A stretch of DNA of 17,736 bases, taken from the NCBI GenBank assembly GCA_031283745.1, contig JAITBH010000023.1, positions 1 through 17,736 on the forward strand, read 5' to 3'. Origin of the DNA: Candidatus Ectomicrobium neotermitis (GTDB lineage Bacteria > Elusimicrobiota > Endomicrobiia > Endomicrobiales > Endomicrobiaceae). Below, piece by piece: positions 7,887-14,913 of the stretch; positions within the stretch are counted from its first letter, which is position 1; the number at the start of each line of letters is the position of its first letter. The notes under the pieces were generated by a model. That model was given only the letters and a program-made list of their open reading frames with translations. It was not told the DNA's origin and did no database searches. A program made the translations under genes and the position numbers.

Positions 7887-8433
7887 TGTGAATTTTTTTT
7901 AACAGCAACTCTATTTTTTGCACTAAACTTTTTATGTCATTTGTATCGTTTATGAATATTATGTCTGCGGCTTGGGCAGTTTTTAGAAGCTGTTGACCTG
8001 CACCAGAACTTTGAGATTCCCTTTTTTCAAATTCAATAAACTTCTCAAGTGTTTCCGGATCCCCAGCTCTTTTTCTCTTTAACATTCGTTCAAAACGAAC
8101 ATTTTGCGGAGCATCTATATTTACAAGAACAAACTTTTTGTTTTTTCTTAATTCATTAACTTCATCTAAATGGCGAATTGATGTTATGCAATAGTTTTTT
8201 TTCTCATCTATTTCTTTCATAACCATTTTTGCAAGAACACCATTTCCATTTTCCTCGCGCATTTTGGTTCCAAAAACAATTAAATTTTCCCGCGTAGGCT
8301 CCACCCCTTCATTTTTCATTGCTTCCCTTATAATGTCAGACAAAGAAAAATGAAAAAAATTATTTTTCGTAACGATATACTCCGCTATCGTATCTTTGCC
8401 AGCACAAAAAGACCCCGTCAATCCTATTATCAT
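7864..8433 (-). CDS. CoaE-like P-loop nucleotide/dephospho-CoA kinase family protein
   Basis: Started at the ATG at 8433 (189 residues), which has an AAAGGAGG-type ribosome site and is directly followed by a P-loop, GLTGSFCAGKDT (4-15). Longer upstream frames add residues without family similarity. The Walker A with GKD instead of GKS/T, the following FSLSDIIREAM and PTREN segments, and the basic lid region ERMLKRKRAGD resemble the dephospho-CoA kinase/UPF0200 group of small-molecule kinases more than classic CoaE. The acceptor substrate is unclear: dephospho-CoA or a nucleoside monophosphate are candidates. It leads a two-gene operon with the flavoprotein and is transcribed divergently from the cold-shock gene. 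Confidence 0.8.
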   Translation of the reverse strand: MIIGLTGSFCAGKDTIAEYIVTKNNFFHFSLSDIIREAMKNEGVEPTRENLIVFGTKMREENGNGVLAKMVMKEIDEKKNYCITSIRHLDEVNELRKNKKFVLVNIDAPQNVRFERMLKRKRAGDPETLEKFIEFEKRESQSSGAGQQLLKTAQAADIIFINDTNDIKSLVQKIELLLKKIHSEQSKSL

Positions 8434-8458
8434 TCCTGCCTCCTTTTGATGAAATTCG

Positions 8459-8464
8459 ATTATA
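8459..8464 (-). promoter_or_regulatory. probable -10 box for the kinase-flavoprotein operon
   Basis: The minus strand reads TATAAT in the context TTTTGTATAATCG, 25 bases upstream of the kinase start codon. No good -35 is visible at the right distance, so it is assigned on the -10 and position alone. Confidence 0.45.
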
Positions 8465-8507
8465 CAAAATAGAATTTCTGCCTCTTTTCCGTCGATAAAT
8501 AGAAAAC

Positions 8508-8516
8508 TTATCCACA
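8508..8516 (+). other. isolated DnaA-box-like 9-mer
   Basis: TTATCCACA is a perfect match to the classical DnaA box, lying between the divergent promoters of the kinase operon and the cold-shock gene. No second box or AT-rich unwinding element is clear nearby, so it is not evidence for an origin. DnaA-linked regulation of a flanking promoter, or chance, are the options. Confidence 0.35.
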
Positions 8517-8547
8517 AGAATTGTTGTAATTGTAATAAATGGAGGGG

Positions 8548-8576
8548 TTGACCCCCCTATCTTAAAATGGTTTAAT
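8548..8576 (+). promoter_or_regulatory. sigma70-type promoter of the cold-shock gene
   Basis: TTGACC (8548-8553) and TTTAAT (8571-8576) are spaced 17 bases apart, each one base from consensus. The -35 sits in a small dyad, GGGGT-TG-ACCCC (8544-8555), which could be an operator. The predicted start near 8583 gives a leader of about 80 bases. Confidence 0.7.
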
Positions 8577-8582
8577 CCGTTC

Positions 8583-8639
8583 AAGCAGGCAAAGAAGTTT
8601 TATGCACTGCTTAAACAGCAATCACAGCCGACTGTGCTG
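8583..8639 (+). promoter_or_regulatory. structured 5' leader of the cold-shock mRNA
   Basis: Two hairpins can form. The first pairs AAGCAGGCA (8583-8591) with TGC-A-CTGCTT (8603-8612), leaving one bulged A. The second pairs CACAG (8623-8627) with CTGTG (8632-8636) around CCGA, extended by CAG/CTG. The ribosome site AAGGAG (8652-8657) lies just beyond. Cold-shock genes in other bacteria use temperature-responsive leaders; such a role here is inference. Confidence 0.45.
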
Positions 8640-8663
8640 GATTAGCTACACAAGGAGTTGTTA

Positions 8664-8867
8664 ATGGCTCAGGGTAAAGTAAAGTGGTTCAATGATCAGA
8701 AAGGGTATGGTTTTATTTCCAACGATGACGGTTCCGGAGATGTGTTTGCACATTATTCGGCAATTCAGATCGAAGGCTATAAATCATTGGCCGAAGGCGA
8801 CGCAGTTGAATTTGAAGTCGTCAATTCTGACAAAGGACCCAAGGCTGCTAACATAAGAAAAATATAA
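8664..8867 (+). CDS. cold-shock protein (CspA family)
   Basis: This is a 67-residue single cold-shock domain, the standard length. It binds single-stranded RNA/DNA and acts as an RNA chaperone in the cytoplasm. Landmarks are KVKWFN (5-10), RNP1 KGYGFIS (13-19), RNP2 DVFAHYSAI (26-34) and the terminal KGPKAANI. The ATG at 8664 has AAGGAG six bases upstream; the in-frame TTG at 8658 lies immediately after that site and is not used. The gene is monocistronic, with its own promoter, structured leader and terminator. Which Csp paralogue it is cannot be said. Confidence 0.97.
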   Translation: MAQGKVKWFNDQKGYGFISNDDGSGDVFAHYSAIQIEGYKSLAEGDAVEFEVVNSDKGPKAANIRKI

Positions 8868-8877
8868 TTTTCTTATG
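8852..8877. repeat. 10-bp inverted repeat spanning the cold-shock stop codon
   Basis: CATAAGAAAA (8852-8861) and TTTTCTTATG (8868-8877) are perfect inverted copies around a 6-base loop that holds the TAA stop. The stem is A/T-rich and not followed by a T tract, so it is not a classical terminator. A 3' mRNA-stabilising hairpin or chance are possible. Confidence 0.5.
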
Positions 8878-8889
8878 ACAGTAGTTGAG

Positions 8890-8929
8890 AGCCCCGGGGG
8901 TTTATAAACCTCTGGGGCTTTTCTATTTT
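8890..8929 (+). terminator. rho-independent terminator after the cold-shock gene
   Basis: AGCCCC (8890-8895) pairs with GGGGCT (8914-8919), and the stem continues inward through GGGGG/CCTCT and TTT/AAA pairs with G-T wobbles to a very short loop. TTTTCTATTTT follows. On the minus strand the same hairpin follows the aroQ stop but lacks a T tract, so it would end that transcript less efficiently. Confidence 0.88.
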
Positions 8930-9362
8930 AAAGGTTATGGTGTGCCAACCTAATAAGAGCAAACAAATACCCATCAACTCCAAATCCTGCAATTTGCCCC
9001 ATACACACCTCAGAAATATACGAATGTTTTCTAAAATCTTCTCTGGCATAAATGTTTGAAATATGAACTTCTATAACAGGCAGCTTAATAGCGGCAATGG
9101 CATCTCTTATTGCTATTGATGTGTGCGAGTAACCAGCGGGATTTATGATAATTCCATCAAATGTCTCTTGAGCTTTTTGAATTTCGGTTATTATTTCACC
9201 TTCTGAGTTTGATTGGAAAAAACTAACCTCTACCCTTACTTTTTGGGAGAGGTTTTTTATTTTTGCCTCAATAGCTTTAAGAGTTATGTCTCCATAAATG
9301 TCTGGTTCTCTTTTCCCGAGCATATTTAAGTTTGGTCCGTTGATGATCAAGATTTTTTTCAT
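8928..9362 (-). CDS. aroQ: type II 3-dehydroquinate dehydratase (AroQ)
   Basis: AroQ dehydrates 3-dehydroquinate to 3-dehydroshikimate, the third shikimate step. The 144-residue length and motifs are those of type II enzymes: NGPNLNMLGKREP (8-20) with Arg18 and the catalytic Tyr23, FQSNSEGE (49-56), INPAGYSHTS (73-82) with Asn74 and His80, and EVHISNIYARE (98-108) with the catalytic His100, then KHSY. Its ATG overlaps the aroB stop in ATGA, and AGGAG lies ten bases upstream inside aroB, so the two genes are translationally coupled. It is the last gene of the cluster. All catalytic residues I can place are intact, so it should be active. Confidence 0.97.
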   Translation of the reverse strand: MKKILIINGPNLNMLGKREPDIYGDITLKAIEAKIKNLSQKVRVEVSFFQSNSEGEIITEIQKAQETFDGIIINPAGYSHTSIAIRDAIAAIKLPVIEVHISNIYAREDFRKHSYISEVCMGQIAGFGVDGYLFALIRLAHHNL

Positions 9363-10453
9363 TGTGCTTTTTCTCCTTTTAGAAACTTTTTTAATTCAAA
9401 CAATGCTGTTTTGTCGTCTATGTTATACCCGCAAATGGGGTTTCCAATATCTTTTAATAAAACGAAACTAAGCTTTCTGGAAAATGATTTTTTGTCTTGT
9501 TTCATAAGAGAAACTAAATTCTCTGCATCAAATTTCCCCAAATTAAAATTTAATCCTGCCGCAAAAAGCATATCTCTAACTTCCCCCCAAACCATATTAT
9601 CAGCAAGCCCGACAGAAACAGAAACTTGGGCTGCAAAAAGCATTCCAATTGCGACGGCTTCTCCGTGCAAGAAAGTTTTATATTTTGTCTGCGTTTCGAT
9701 AGCGTGAGCTAAAGTATGTCCAAAATTTAAAACCTCTCTTATCCCCAAAACATCCCGCTCGTCTTTTTTTACGACTTGAGCTTTATATGAGCAGCACTTA
9801 TAAATGATGTAGTTGAAATCTTTGTCTGTAAAAATTTTCTTTTGGAATTTTCTTAATAGCCAATCAAAAAAGTTCTTGTCAAAAGTAAAAGCATATTTAA
9901 CTACCTCAGCAAAGCCATTGTCTATCTGTCTTTGAGGCAAAGTTTTTAGATAAGAAGAATTTATCCAAACCAAGTCGGGTTGTTTGAAAGTCCCTGCTAT
10001 GTTTTTTGCTTTGCTTGTCGTTATTGCAGTTTTGCCTCCGACAGACGAGTCTGTCATTGCAAGCAGTGTCGTTGGAACTTGAATAAGCTTAATGCCCCGC
10101 ATATAAGTTGATGAAAAAAATCCTGCCAAATCTCCTATCACCCCGCCCCCAAAAGCTATCGCACAAGATTTTCTGTCTATCCCTTCCTCTATTGCCTCAT
10201 CGTAAAGACGAGCAAGGTTCTTTATGCTTTTAGAATCTTCTCCTGATTTTATTATCGTTGTTTTGACCTTGAGGTTTGTGGATTTTAAGAGAGATAAAAA
10301 AGTTTTTAGGTGGAATTTTGCGGCATTCTCGTCGGCAATGATAAACAAGTTGCTGATTTTTTTTATTCTTTCTAATTCAGAAAGGAAATGTTTTGTGTCG
10401 GTTGAAATTACTATTTTGCAGGGGTTTGCCAAATCAAGTTTTATCGTTTTCAT
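9359..10453 (-). CDS. aroB: 3-dehydroquinate synthase (AroB)
   Basis: AroB cyclises DAHP to 3-dehydroquinate using NAD+ and a divalent metal. Started at the ATG at 10453 (364 residues), which has GAGGA five bases upstream; a TTG at 10474 would overlap the preceding gene and lacks this support. Landmarks are GEDSKS (71-76), the NAD loop FGGGVIGDLAGF (101-112), YMRG (117-120), QVPTTLLAMTDSSVGGKTA (125-143), and metal ligands Glu183 (FAEVVKY), His246 (NFGHTLAH) and His263 (FLHGEAV), at almost the same numbers as the E. coli enzyme. The segment AKN replaces the common GKN near residue 149, but the pattern is that of true DHQ synthases rather than 2-deoxy-scyllo-inosose or aminoDHQ variants. It lies 14 bases after the ligase fusion gene. 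Confidence 0.95.
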   Translation of the reverse strand: MKTIKLDLANPCKIVISTDTKHFLSELERIKKISNLFIIADENAAKFHLKTFLSLLKSTNLKVKTTIIKSGEDSKSIKNLARLYDEAIEEGIDRKSCAIAFGGGVIGDLAGFFSSTYMRGIKLIQVPTTLLAMTDSSVGGKTAITTSKAKNIAGTFKQPDLVWINSSYLKTLPQRQIDNGFAEVVKYAFTFDKNFFDWLLRKFQKKIFTDKDFNYIIYKCCSYKAQVVKKDERDVLGIREVLNFGHTLAHAIETQTKYKTFLHGEAVAIGMLFAAQVSVSVGLADNMVWGEVRDMLFAAGLNFNLGKFDAENLVSLMKQDKKSFSRKLSFVLLKDIGNPICGYNIDDKTALFELKKFLKGEKAQ

Positions 10454-10467
10454 AAAAATCCTCTTTT

Positions 10468-12231
10468 TTACCAATCAGTTTTTTTGCCGTATTGATTGAC
10501 GGGAACGGCATCCCCGAAGGTTATGTTTTTAGGAATTTCAGGGGTACAAAGAGTGGCATTTAAGTGTTTATAAATTTCTTTTTCTACGTCCTCTTTTTTT
10601 ATTCCGCTCTTTAATACGACGAATGCTTTAAGCCTATCTTCTCTGAGCCGAACCGATACATCTTTAACATATTCAAGTTGCTTTAAGATATTCTCAACTT
10701 TGCTTGGGTAAACATTTATTCCCGCAACCTGCACAGCACCGTCTTTTCTGCCCTTGATATAAAATTTTCCAGCCCCTGCGTTTTGCATAATATCGGGAAA
10801 ATCTATTTCTAAAGATGTTTTCCTCCGAGATATTTTTTCAATATTTCCATTTTCATATTCAGCCTTCCAAAAGGGAAACAGAGAAAAAGGCTCTCCGCTC
10901 TTTTTTCTAAAAGCAATCGCTCCAGATTCTGATGAGCCGTAAACCTCAACAATACTTTTTGCCCCTCTTTTAATCATATCGTCTATCAGCATATCTGGAC
11001 AGGGTGCGGTGGAGGTTAAGATTGAAATACCCTTTTCAAACTTAAAATCCAACTTTCTTAAATAATCTAAAAACAATGGAAAAGCTATCAAAAGATCTCC
11101 CTGCCTTAAAATTTCATTCCACTTAAAATTTGGCAAAGGTGGATAACTTTCGACGGGAACATTCAGATATTTAGGCATTTGCAAACCGAAAATAAATCCA
11201 TAGGAGTGATGAGTGGGAGCAACGGACACTATCCTTTTGATGTCTGCAAACAATTTTGAAACTCCAATAACCTCCTCTTTAATCATGCTGCTTATATGAG
11301 TGCAGGTTTTCTTTTTTCCAGAACTGCCCGATGTTAAGAATGTTATGGAGTTATTTTCCGCAAAAGCTCTAAAACAATCAGCGGAGAGTTTTGTCGACGA
11401 GAGTTTTGTTTTTGCTCCAAACATATTTTCTAAACCCTCAAAAATATGCACCCTGTCTGCCTCGCTTATGTCTTTTAACAACTCTTCTATGGACTGGGTG
11501 CTTTCAAAAATTCTCATCACTTTAATTTTGTTTGCGGCTAAGTAGGTTTTGATGAAGTCGACAATAATTTTTTTGATGTCTTGCGGCTCTAAGAGGGCTT
11601 TGAGTTTATAAGCAAAATCAAAAGCCTCAAGAGAAGGGTTTAAGTTGTCAATTTTGTCGTGTTGGAGTGCTAATTTTTCTTGCCTGTCTGATGAAGGGGC
11701 AAATGTCAGAAGGAAGAAAGCGGCACAGTTTTTTTTGAAAGTTTGCTCCTCAAAAGCTTTTGATGTTACCGTAAAAACCTCATCTACTGCTCCAACTAAA
11801 ACCGACTTAGCTCTTTTTGACAGTAGCCAGCTTTGAGCGGTTATTAAGGCACTTGCAAAAGAGGTTGCCCCTTGACTGATAGTAAGGCATGGTCCGCGTA
11901 AATTTAACAAAGAGGTTATTGTCAGACCAATAGAGTTGTGGACTGATGCTGAAAAAGACAGAGGCGATGACAAAATCTCCCCAACGTCAATTATGCTGTC
12001 CATAAAGTTGCAAGTCTGCTTTATAGGCCCCCTGCCCGTAGCTATTATTAAGCCGATGTCGTCTTTTTCTTTTGCAAAATCAATGTTTTCTTTCTTAAAA
12101 ATTTCAGCTGCACAAAGCAGAGAGAGTTTTGACAACTCGTCTATGCGGCGCAGTTTTTTTATGTCAAAAAATTCTGATAAGCCCTGCGAGTTTGAGGAAA
12201 AAGAGGAGCTTTTTATGGAGAGTTCATTCAT
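10468..12231 (-). CDS. fusion of ketosynthase-like half-domain (aryl-polyene KS2 type) with AMP-dependent acyl ligase
   Basis: The protein is 587 residues in one unbroken frame. Residues about 20-180 match the ketoacyl-synt_2 family found in aryl polyene clusters, with LSFSASVHNSIG (91-102) and ISQGATSFASAL (118-129). At the position of the ketosynthase Cys there is Gln120, and the second His-bearing lobe is absent, so it cannot condense on its own and resembles a chain-length-factor-like partner. Residues about 290-587 are an ANL adenylating enzyme: P-loop FLTSGSSGKKK (298-308), VYGSSESG (430-437), GRKDGAVQVAGINVYPSKVE (494-513) and a C-terminal Lys near GKKTDW (582-587). The region between (181-289) is unassigned. 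AGGAGG eight bases upstream and an 8-base overlap with the ketosynthase gene indicate coupled translation. A likely job is activating an acyl or aryl acid primer for the neighbouring ketosynthase; the substrate is unknown. Confidence 0.85.
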   Translation of the reverse strand: MNELSIKSSSFSSNSQGLSEFFDIKKLRRIDELSKLSLLCAAEIFKKENIDFAKEKDDIGLIIATGRGPIKQTCNFMDSIIDVGEILSSPLSFSASVHNSIGLTITSLLNLRGPCLTISQGATSFASALITAQSWLLSKRAKSVLVGAVDEVFTVTSKAFEEQTFKKNCAAFFLLTFAPSSDRQEKLALQHDKIDNLNPSLEAFDFAYKLKALLEPQDIKKIIVDFIKTYLAANKIKVMRIFESTQSIEELLKDISEADRVHIFEGLENMFGAKTKLSSTKLSADCFRAFAENNSITFLTSGSSGKKKTCTHISSMIKEEVIGVSKLFADIKRIVSVAPTHHSYGFIFGLQMPKYLNVPVESYPPLPNFKWNEILRQGDLLIAFPLFLDYLRKLDFKFEKGISILTSTAPCPDMLIDDMIKRGAKSIVEVYGSSESGAIAFRKKSGEPFSLFPFWKAEYENGNIEKISRRKTSLEIDFPDIMQNAGAGKFYIKGRKDGAVQVAGINVYPSKVENILKQLEYVKDVSVRLREDRLKAFVVLKSGIKKEDVEKEIYKHLNATLCTPEIPKNITFGDAVPVNQYGKKTDW

Positions 12232-13405
12232 AGTTTTTTCCTCCTAAAATCAGAACGGAATTGCACCCTCCAAAAGATAAAGATGTTGAAACGGCAGCTT
12301 TTGTAGGGTCGATATTGATGTTTTGCGTCGTAGGGACAAGGTCAAGGTTGTCGTCGATGGTTTTGAAGTTTTTGGTTTTTGGAACTTTAGCGGTGTTTAA
12401 GGCTATAAGCGACAAACATGCCTCTATTGCTCCCGCTGCCCCGAGTGCATGACCCGTCAGCCCTTTGGTTGCGTTTACCGGAATACCTTTTAAGAGCGAG
12501 TTGAAAACTTTTGCCTCAACTGCATCATTGTCTATGGATGCGGTGCCGTGAGCATTGATGAAAGAAATTTTGTCGGGGCTGATGGCTGCTTGCGGCAGAG
12601 CAAAGTTTAAGGCTTTAGTTAATCCTCTTCCCTGCGGATGAGGGCTTGTTATGTGATAGCCGTCGCATGCCGTTCCATATCCCAAAACTGTTCCAGCTTT
12701 TTTAATTCCGCCTCGGGCGTTTTCTGATTCCAAAATAAAAACCCCTGCCCCTTCGCCCAAGTTTATACCGTTGCGGTTCTTGTCGAAAGGTCTGCAGGGT
12801 TTTTTTGAGGCTATCATGAGTTTTATAAAGCCAGTAAAGGGGATTAAATTAAGTTCGTCGGCGGCCCCGGCTATCGCTATATCGCACAAATCGTTTTTTA
12901 TCCACTCGGCAGCGGTTCCTAAAGCGTCAGTTCCAGACGCACAGGCGGTAACTATAGTTTGAGCAATCCCGTCGAGAGATAAAAAATTCAAAATTTCTTG
13001 AGCGGGGGAATATGCGAGATATTTTTTGAGCGGGTCTAAGGATACATTGTTGTCTTTACGCCAACTCTTGTAGAAATCAAAACAGTTAAAAGAAACATCT
13101 ACGGAGGTTCCTATGCAAACCCCAACCCTAAACTTTTTCAACTCTTTTTCATCTAACCCCGCGGCTTTAAGTGCCTCATCGAGTGCTTTCCTTAAAAACA
13201 AAAAGCTGTAGCTTTCATCTGCTTTCTTTTGCCTCAAAATGTCTTTAGAAACCTCAAAAGCGGGATACTCTGATGTATAAGAGCTGTCAAATCTATCGGT
13301 TATAAAAGACGGCTCAACATTTTGCTCATATAAATTTTTGGTGATTTGGTTTACATTGTCTCCTAAAGAACACAAGCACCCAAAACCTGAAATAATCGTT
13401 TTCAT
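12224..13405 (-). CDS. beta-ketoacyl-ACP synthase, KAS II (FabF)-like
   Basis: The protein is 393 residues, a little shorter than the usual ~410 of FabF. It has a complete condensing-enzyme triad: Cys155 (TACASGTDA), His286 (NAHGTAS) and His319 (GLTGHALGAAG), plus the EGAG motif (218-221) and the C-terminal SLSFGGCNS. These enzymes extend acyl-ACP with malonyl-ACP, in fatty acid synthesis or in type II polyketide and aryl polyene pathways. The divergent N-terminal third (for example SYTSEYPAFEVSK) and the coupling to a KS2/ligase fusion argue for a specialised enzyme rather than housekeeping FabF. The start has AGGGG five bases upstream. Fifty bases separate it from the aminotransferase gene, with no convincing terminator in the gap. 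No acyl carrier protein, ketoreductase or dehydratase gene lies nearby. Confidence 0.92.
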   Translation of the reverse strand: MKTIISGFGCLCSLGDNVNQITKNLYEQNVEPSFITDRFDSSYTSEYPAFEVSKDILRQKKADESYSFLFLRKALDEALKAAGLDEKELKKFRVGVCIGTSVDVSFNCFDFYKSWRKDNNVSLDPLKKYLAYSPAQEILNFLSLDGIAQTIVTACASGTDALGTAAEWIKNDLCDIAIAGAADELNLIPFTGFIKLMIASKKPCRPFDKNRNGINLGEGAGVFILESENARGGIKKAGTVLGYGTACDGYHITSPHPQGRGLTKALNFALPQAAISPDKISFINAHGTASIDNDAVEAKVFNSLLKGIPVNATKGLTGHALGAAGAIEACLSLIALNTAKVPKTKNFKTIDDNLDLVPTTQNINIDPTKAAVSTSLSFGGCNSVLILGGKNYE

Positions 13406-13455
13406 CTCAGCCCCTATTTAATGGTTTTTAAGCCCGCCCCGCACTTTGTTTTTGC

Positions 13456-14814
13456 CTAAGCCCTGTCATTTTTTACGGCTTCATCTATAGATGACTTGAA
13501 TATTTCAAGCCCTCTGTCTATTTGAGCCTCTGTTATAACGAGCGGAAAAAGTATTCTGATGACATTTCCATAAGACCCAGCCACCTCAATAATCAGCCCT
13601 TTTTTCATCGCATTGTTTATTATTTCTTTAACCAAGAGGGGGTTTGGGCTTTTGTCCTTTTTTATAAATTCTATGCCCATCATACAGCCTATCCCTCTTA
13701 TGTCCCCTATCTGATAGATGGTTTTTTGCCATTCTTTAATGATCGAGAAAACCTTTTCGGAATTTCTTTTAGCTTTAACGGGTATATTTTGGCTTTCTAA
13801 AGTTTCAATTACTTTAAGTGCAGCAGCGCATGCCAAAGCATTTCCGCCGAAAGTTCCACCAATTGTCCCTTTGACCACATTTGAAAAAATCGTCTCGCCT
13901 GCCGTCACGGCTCCTAAAGGTATGCCCCCTGCTATAGATTTTGCCATCGTTACAATGTCAGGCGGACAGCCCCACTCTTGCCAATAATTTGAAACAAACA
14001 TCTTGCCCGACCTTCCAAAACCACTCTGCACCTCATCAGCTATGAATAAAATCCCATTGACATCGCAAATTCTTCTGACAGCTTTGACCCACTCCTTTGG
14101 TGCGGGGATAAAACCTCCCTCCCCTTGCACCGGCTCAGCCACAATTGCAGCCACATCTGTTGGCAAAGACGCTTCCTCAAAAAGGGCTTTTAGCCTGTCT
14201 ATATAATAGTTGATAGCCTCTTCTTGGCTAAACCCTTTAGGCGCCCTATACATATAAGGATAATCAGCCCTATAAATCCCGTCAGGCATAGGTCCCAAAC
14301 CGTGATAATAAGCTTTTTTTGCTGTCATCGTAGCTGCTAAAAGCGTCCTCCCATGAAAAGCTCCTGAAAAAACGATGATATTGGGTCTGCCTGTAGCCCC
14401 TCGTGCTATTTTTACGGCATTTTCTATGGCTTCTGCCCCTGAATTAACAAACATCGTTCTCCGTTTTTGCTCTTTAGTGGGGACAATTTTGTTCAACTTT
14501 TCCGCTAAAGCAATATAGCCCTCATGGGTTACTATATTGGGCATAGCATGAAAATAATCTTGGGCTTGAGCACAGACTGCCTTTACTACCTCAGGGTTTG
14601 AATAGCCTATATTTAATACTCCAACCCCTGCTACCCAATCTAAGAAAATATTCCCATCAACATCCTCAAAAATCGCACCCTCGCCTCTTTTTATCACGCA
14701 GGGATAAATGCAGGCTATAGCATCAGGAATAGCATCTAAACGCCGCTCAATTATCGCTTTAGCTTTCGGACCGGGCAAATCTGTTTTAATGCTGGGCAAT
14801 TCATCTTTCAACAT
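13456..14814 (-). CDS. class III PLP aminotransferase, 4-aminobutyrate aminotransferase (GabT)-like
   Basis: Started at the ATG at 14814 (452 residues), which has AGGAG seven bases upstream. A longer frame from a GTG at 14874 adds 20 basic residues with no family similarity. The opening TDLPGPKAKAIIERR (11-25) is typical of GABA and related omega-aminotransferases. Fold-type I landmarks are NSGAEA (124-129), FHGRT (153-157), EPVQGEGG (227-234), Asp260 in FIADEVQSGFGR for the pyridine nitrogen, Lys292 (TMAKSIAGG) as the Schiff-base lysine, and GGTFGGN (319-325). The likely reaction is GABA plus 2-oxoglutarate to succinate semialdehyde plus glutamate, but other omega-amino or ornithine-type substrates cannot be excluded. 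It may lead the ketosynthase cluster or be the tail of an amino-acid fermentation module with the alcohol dehydrogenases upstream, from which a terminator separates it. Confidence 0.92.
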   Translation of the reverse strand: MLKDELPSIKTDLPGPKAKAIIERRLDAIPDAIACIYPCVIKRGEGAIFEDVDGNIFLDWVAGVGVLNIGYSNPEVVKAVCAQAQDYFHAMPNIVTHEGYIALAEKLNKIVPTKEQKRRTMFVNSGAEAIENAVKIARGATGRPNIIVFSGAFHGRTLLAATMTAKKAYYHGLGPMPDGIYRADYPYMYRAPKGFSQEEAINYYIDRLKALFEEASLPTDVAAIVAEPVQGEGGFIPAPKEWVKAVRRICDVNGILFIADEVQSGFGRSGKMFVSNYWQEWGCPPDIVTMAKSIAGGIPLGAVTAGETIFSNVVKGTIGGTFGGNALACAAALKVIETLESQNIPVKAKRNSEKVFSIIKEWQKTIYQIGDIRGIGCMMGIEFIKKDKSPNPLLVKEIINNAMKKGLIIEVAGSYGNVIRILFPLVITEAQIDRGLEIFKSSIDEAVKNDRA

Positions 14815-14882
14815 AGAACTTCTCCTTTTTTTACAGAGCTTCTGTATATTTCTCTTACTATCCATTGCCTCCACAAATAAAA

Positions 14883-14913
14883 AGAAGGCTATCCCGTATG
14901 CGAGATGCCTTCT
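14883..14913 (-). terminator. rho-independent terminator of the alcohol dehydrogenase operon
   Basis: On the minus strand AGAAGGC pairs with GCCTTCT, and the stem continues through ATCTC/GGGAT with one bulged A and a GCATAC loop. TTTTTATTTG follows. It overlaps the stop codon of the short iron-alcohol-dehydrogenase-like frame and lies about 70 bases ahead of the aminotransferase start. Confidence 0.8.

Noticed and set aside
8360..8584. A 74-codon minus-strand frame upstream of and overlapping the kinase.
   Set aside because: It is out of frame with the P-loop protein, has no motif, and covers the divergent promoters.
8459..8657. A replication origin, suggested by the DnaA box and A+T-rich sequence.
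   Set aside because: There is only one box, no dnaA/dnaN/gidA-type neighbours and no clear unwinding element.
11936..12247. A 103-codon plus-strand frame opposite the KS2-ligase fusion.
   Set aside because: It is antisense to a strongly supported domain and lacks a ribosome site.
13406..13455. A possible terminator between the aminotransferase and ketosynthase genes.
   Set aside because: Only short G+C-rich direct repeats (GGGCTTA twice on the minus strand) are present; no stem followed by a T tract forms, so I treat the genes as possibly co-transcribed.
14832..14846. A 6-bp inverted repeat (TACAGA/TCTGTA) just upstream of the aminotransferase ribosome site.
   Set aside because: It is short, A/T-rich and expected by chance at this length.
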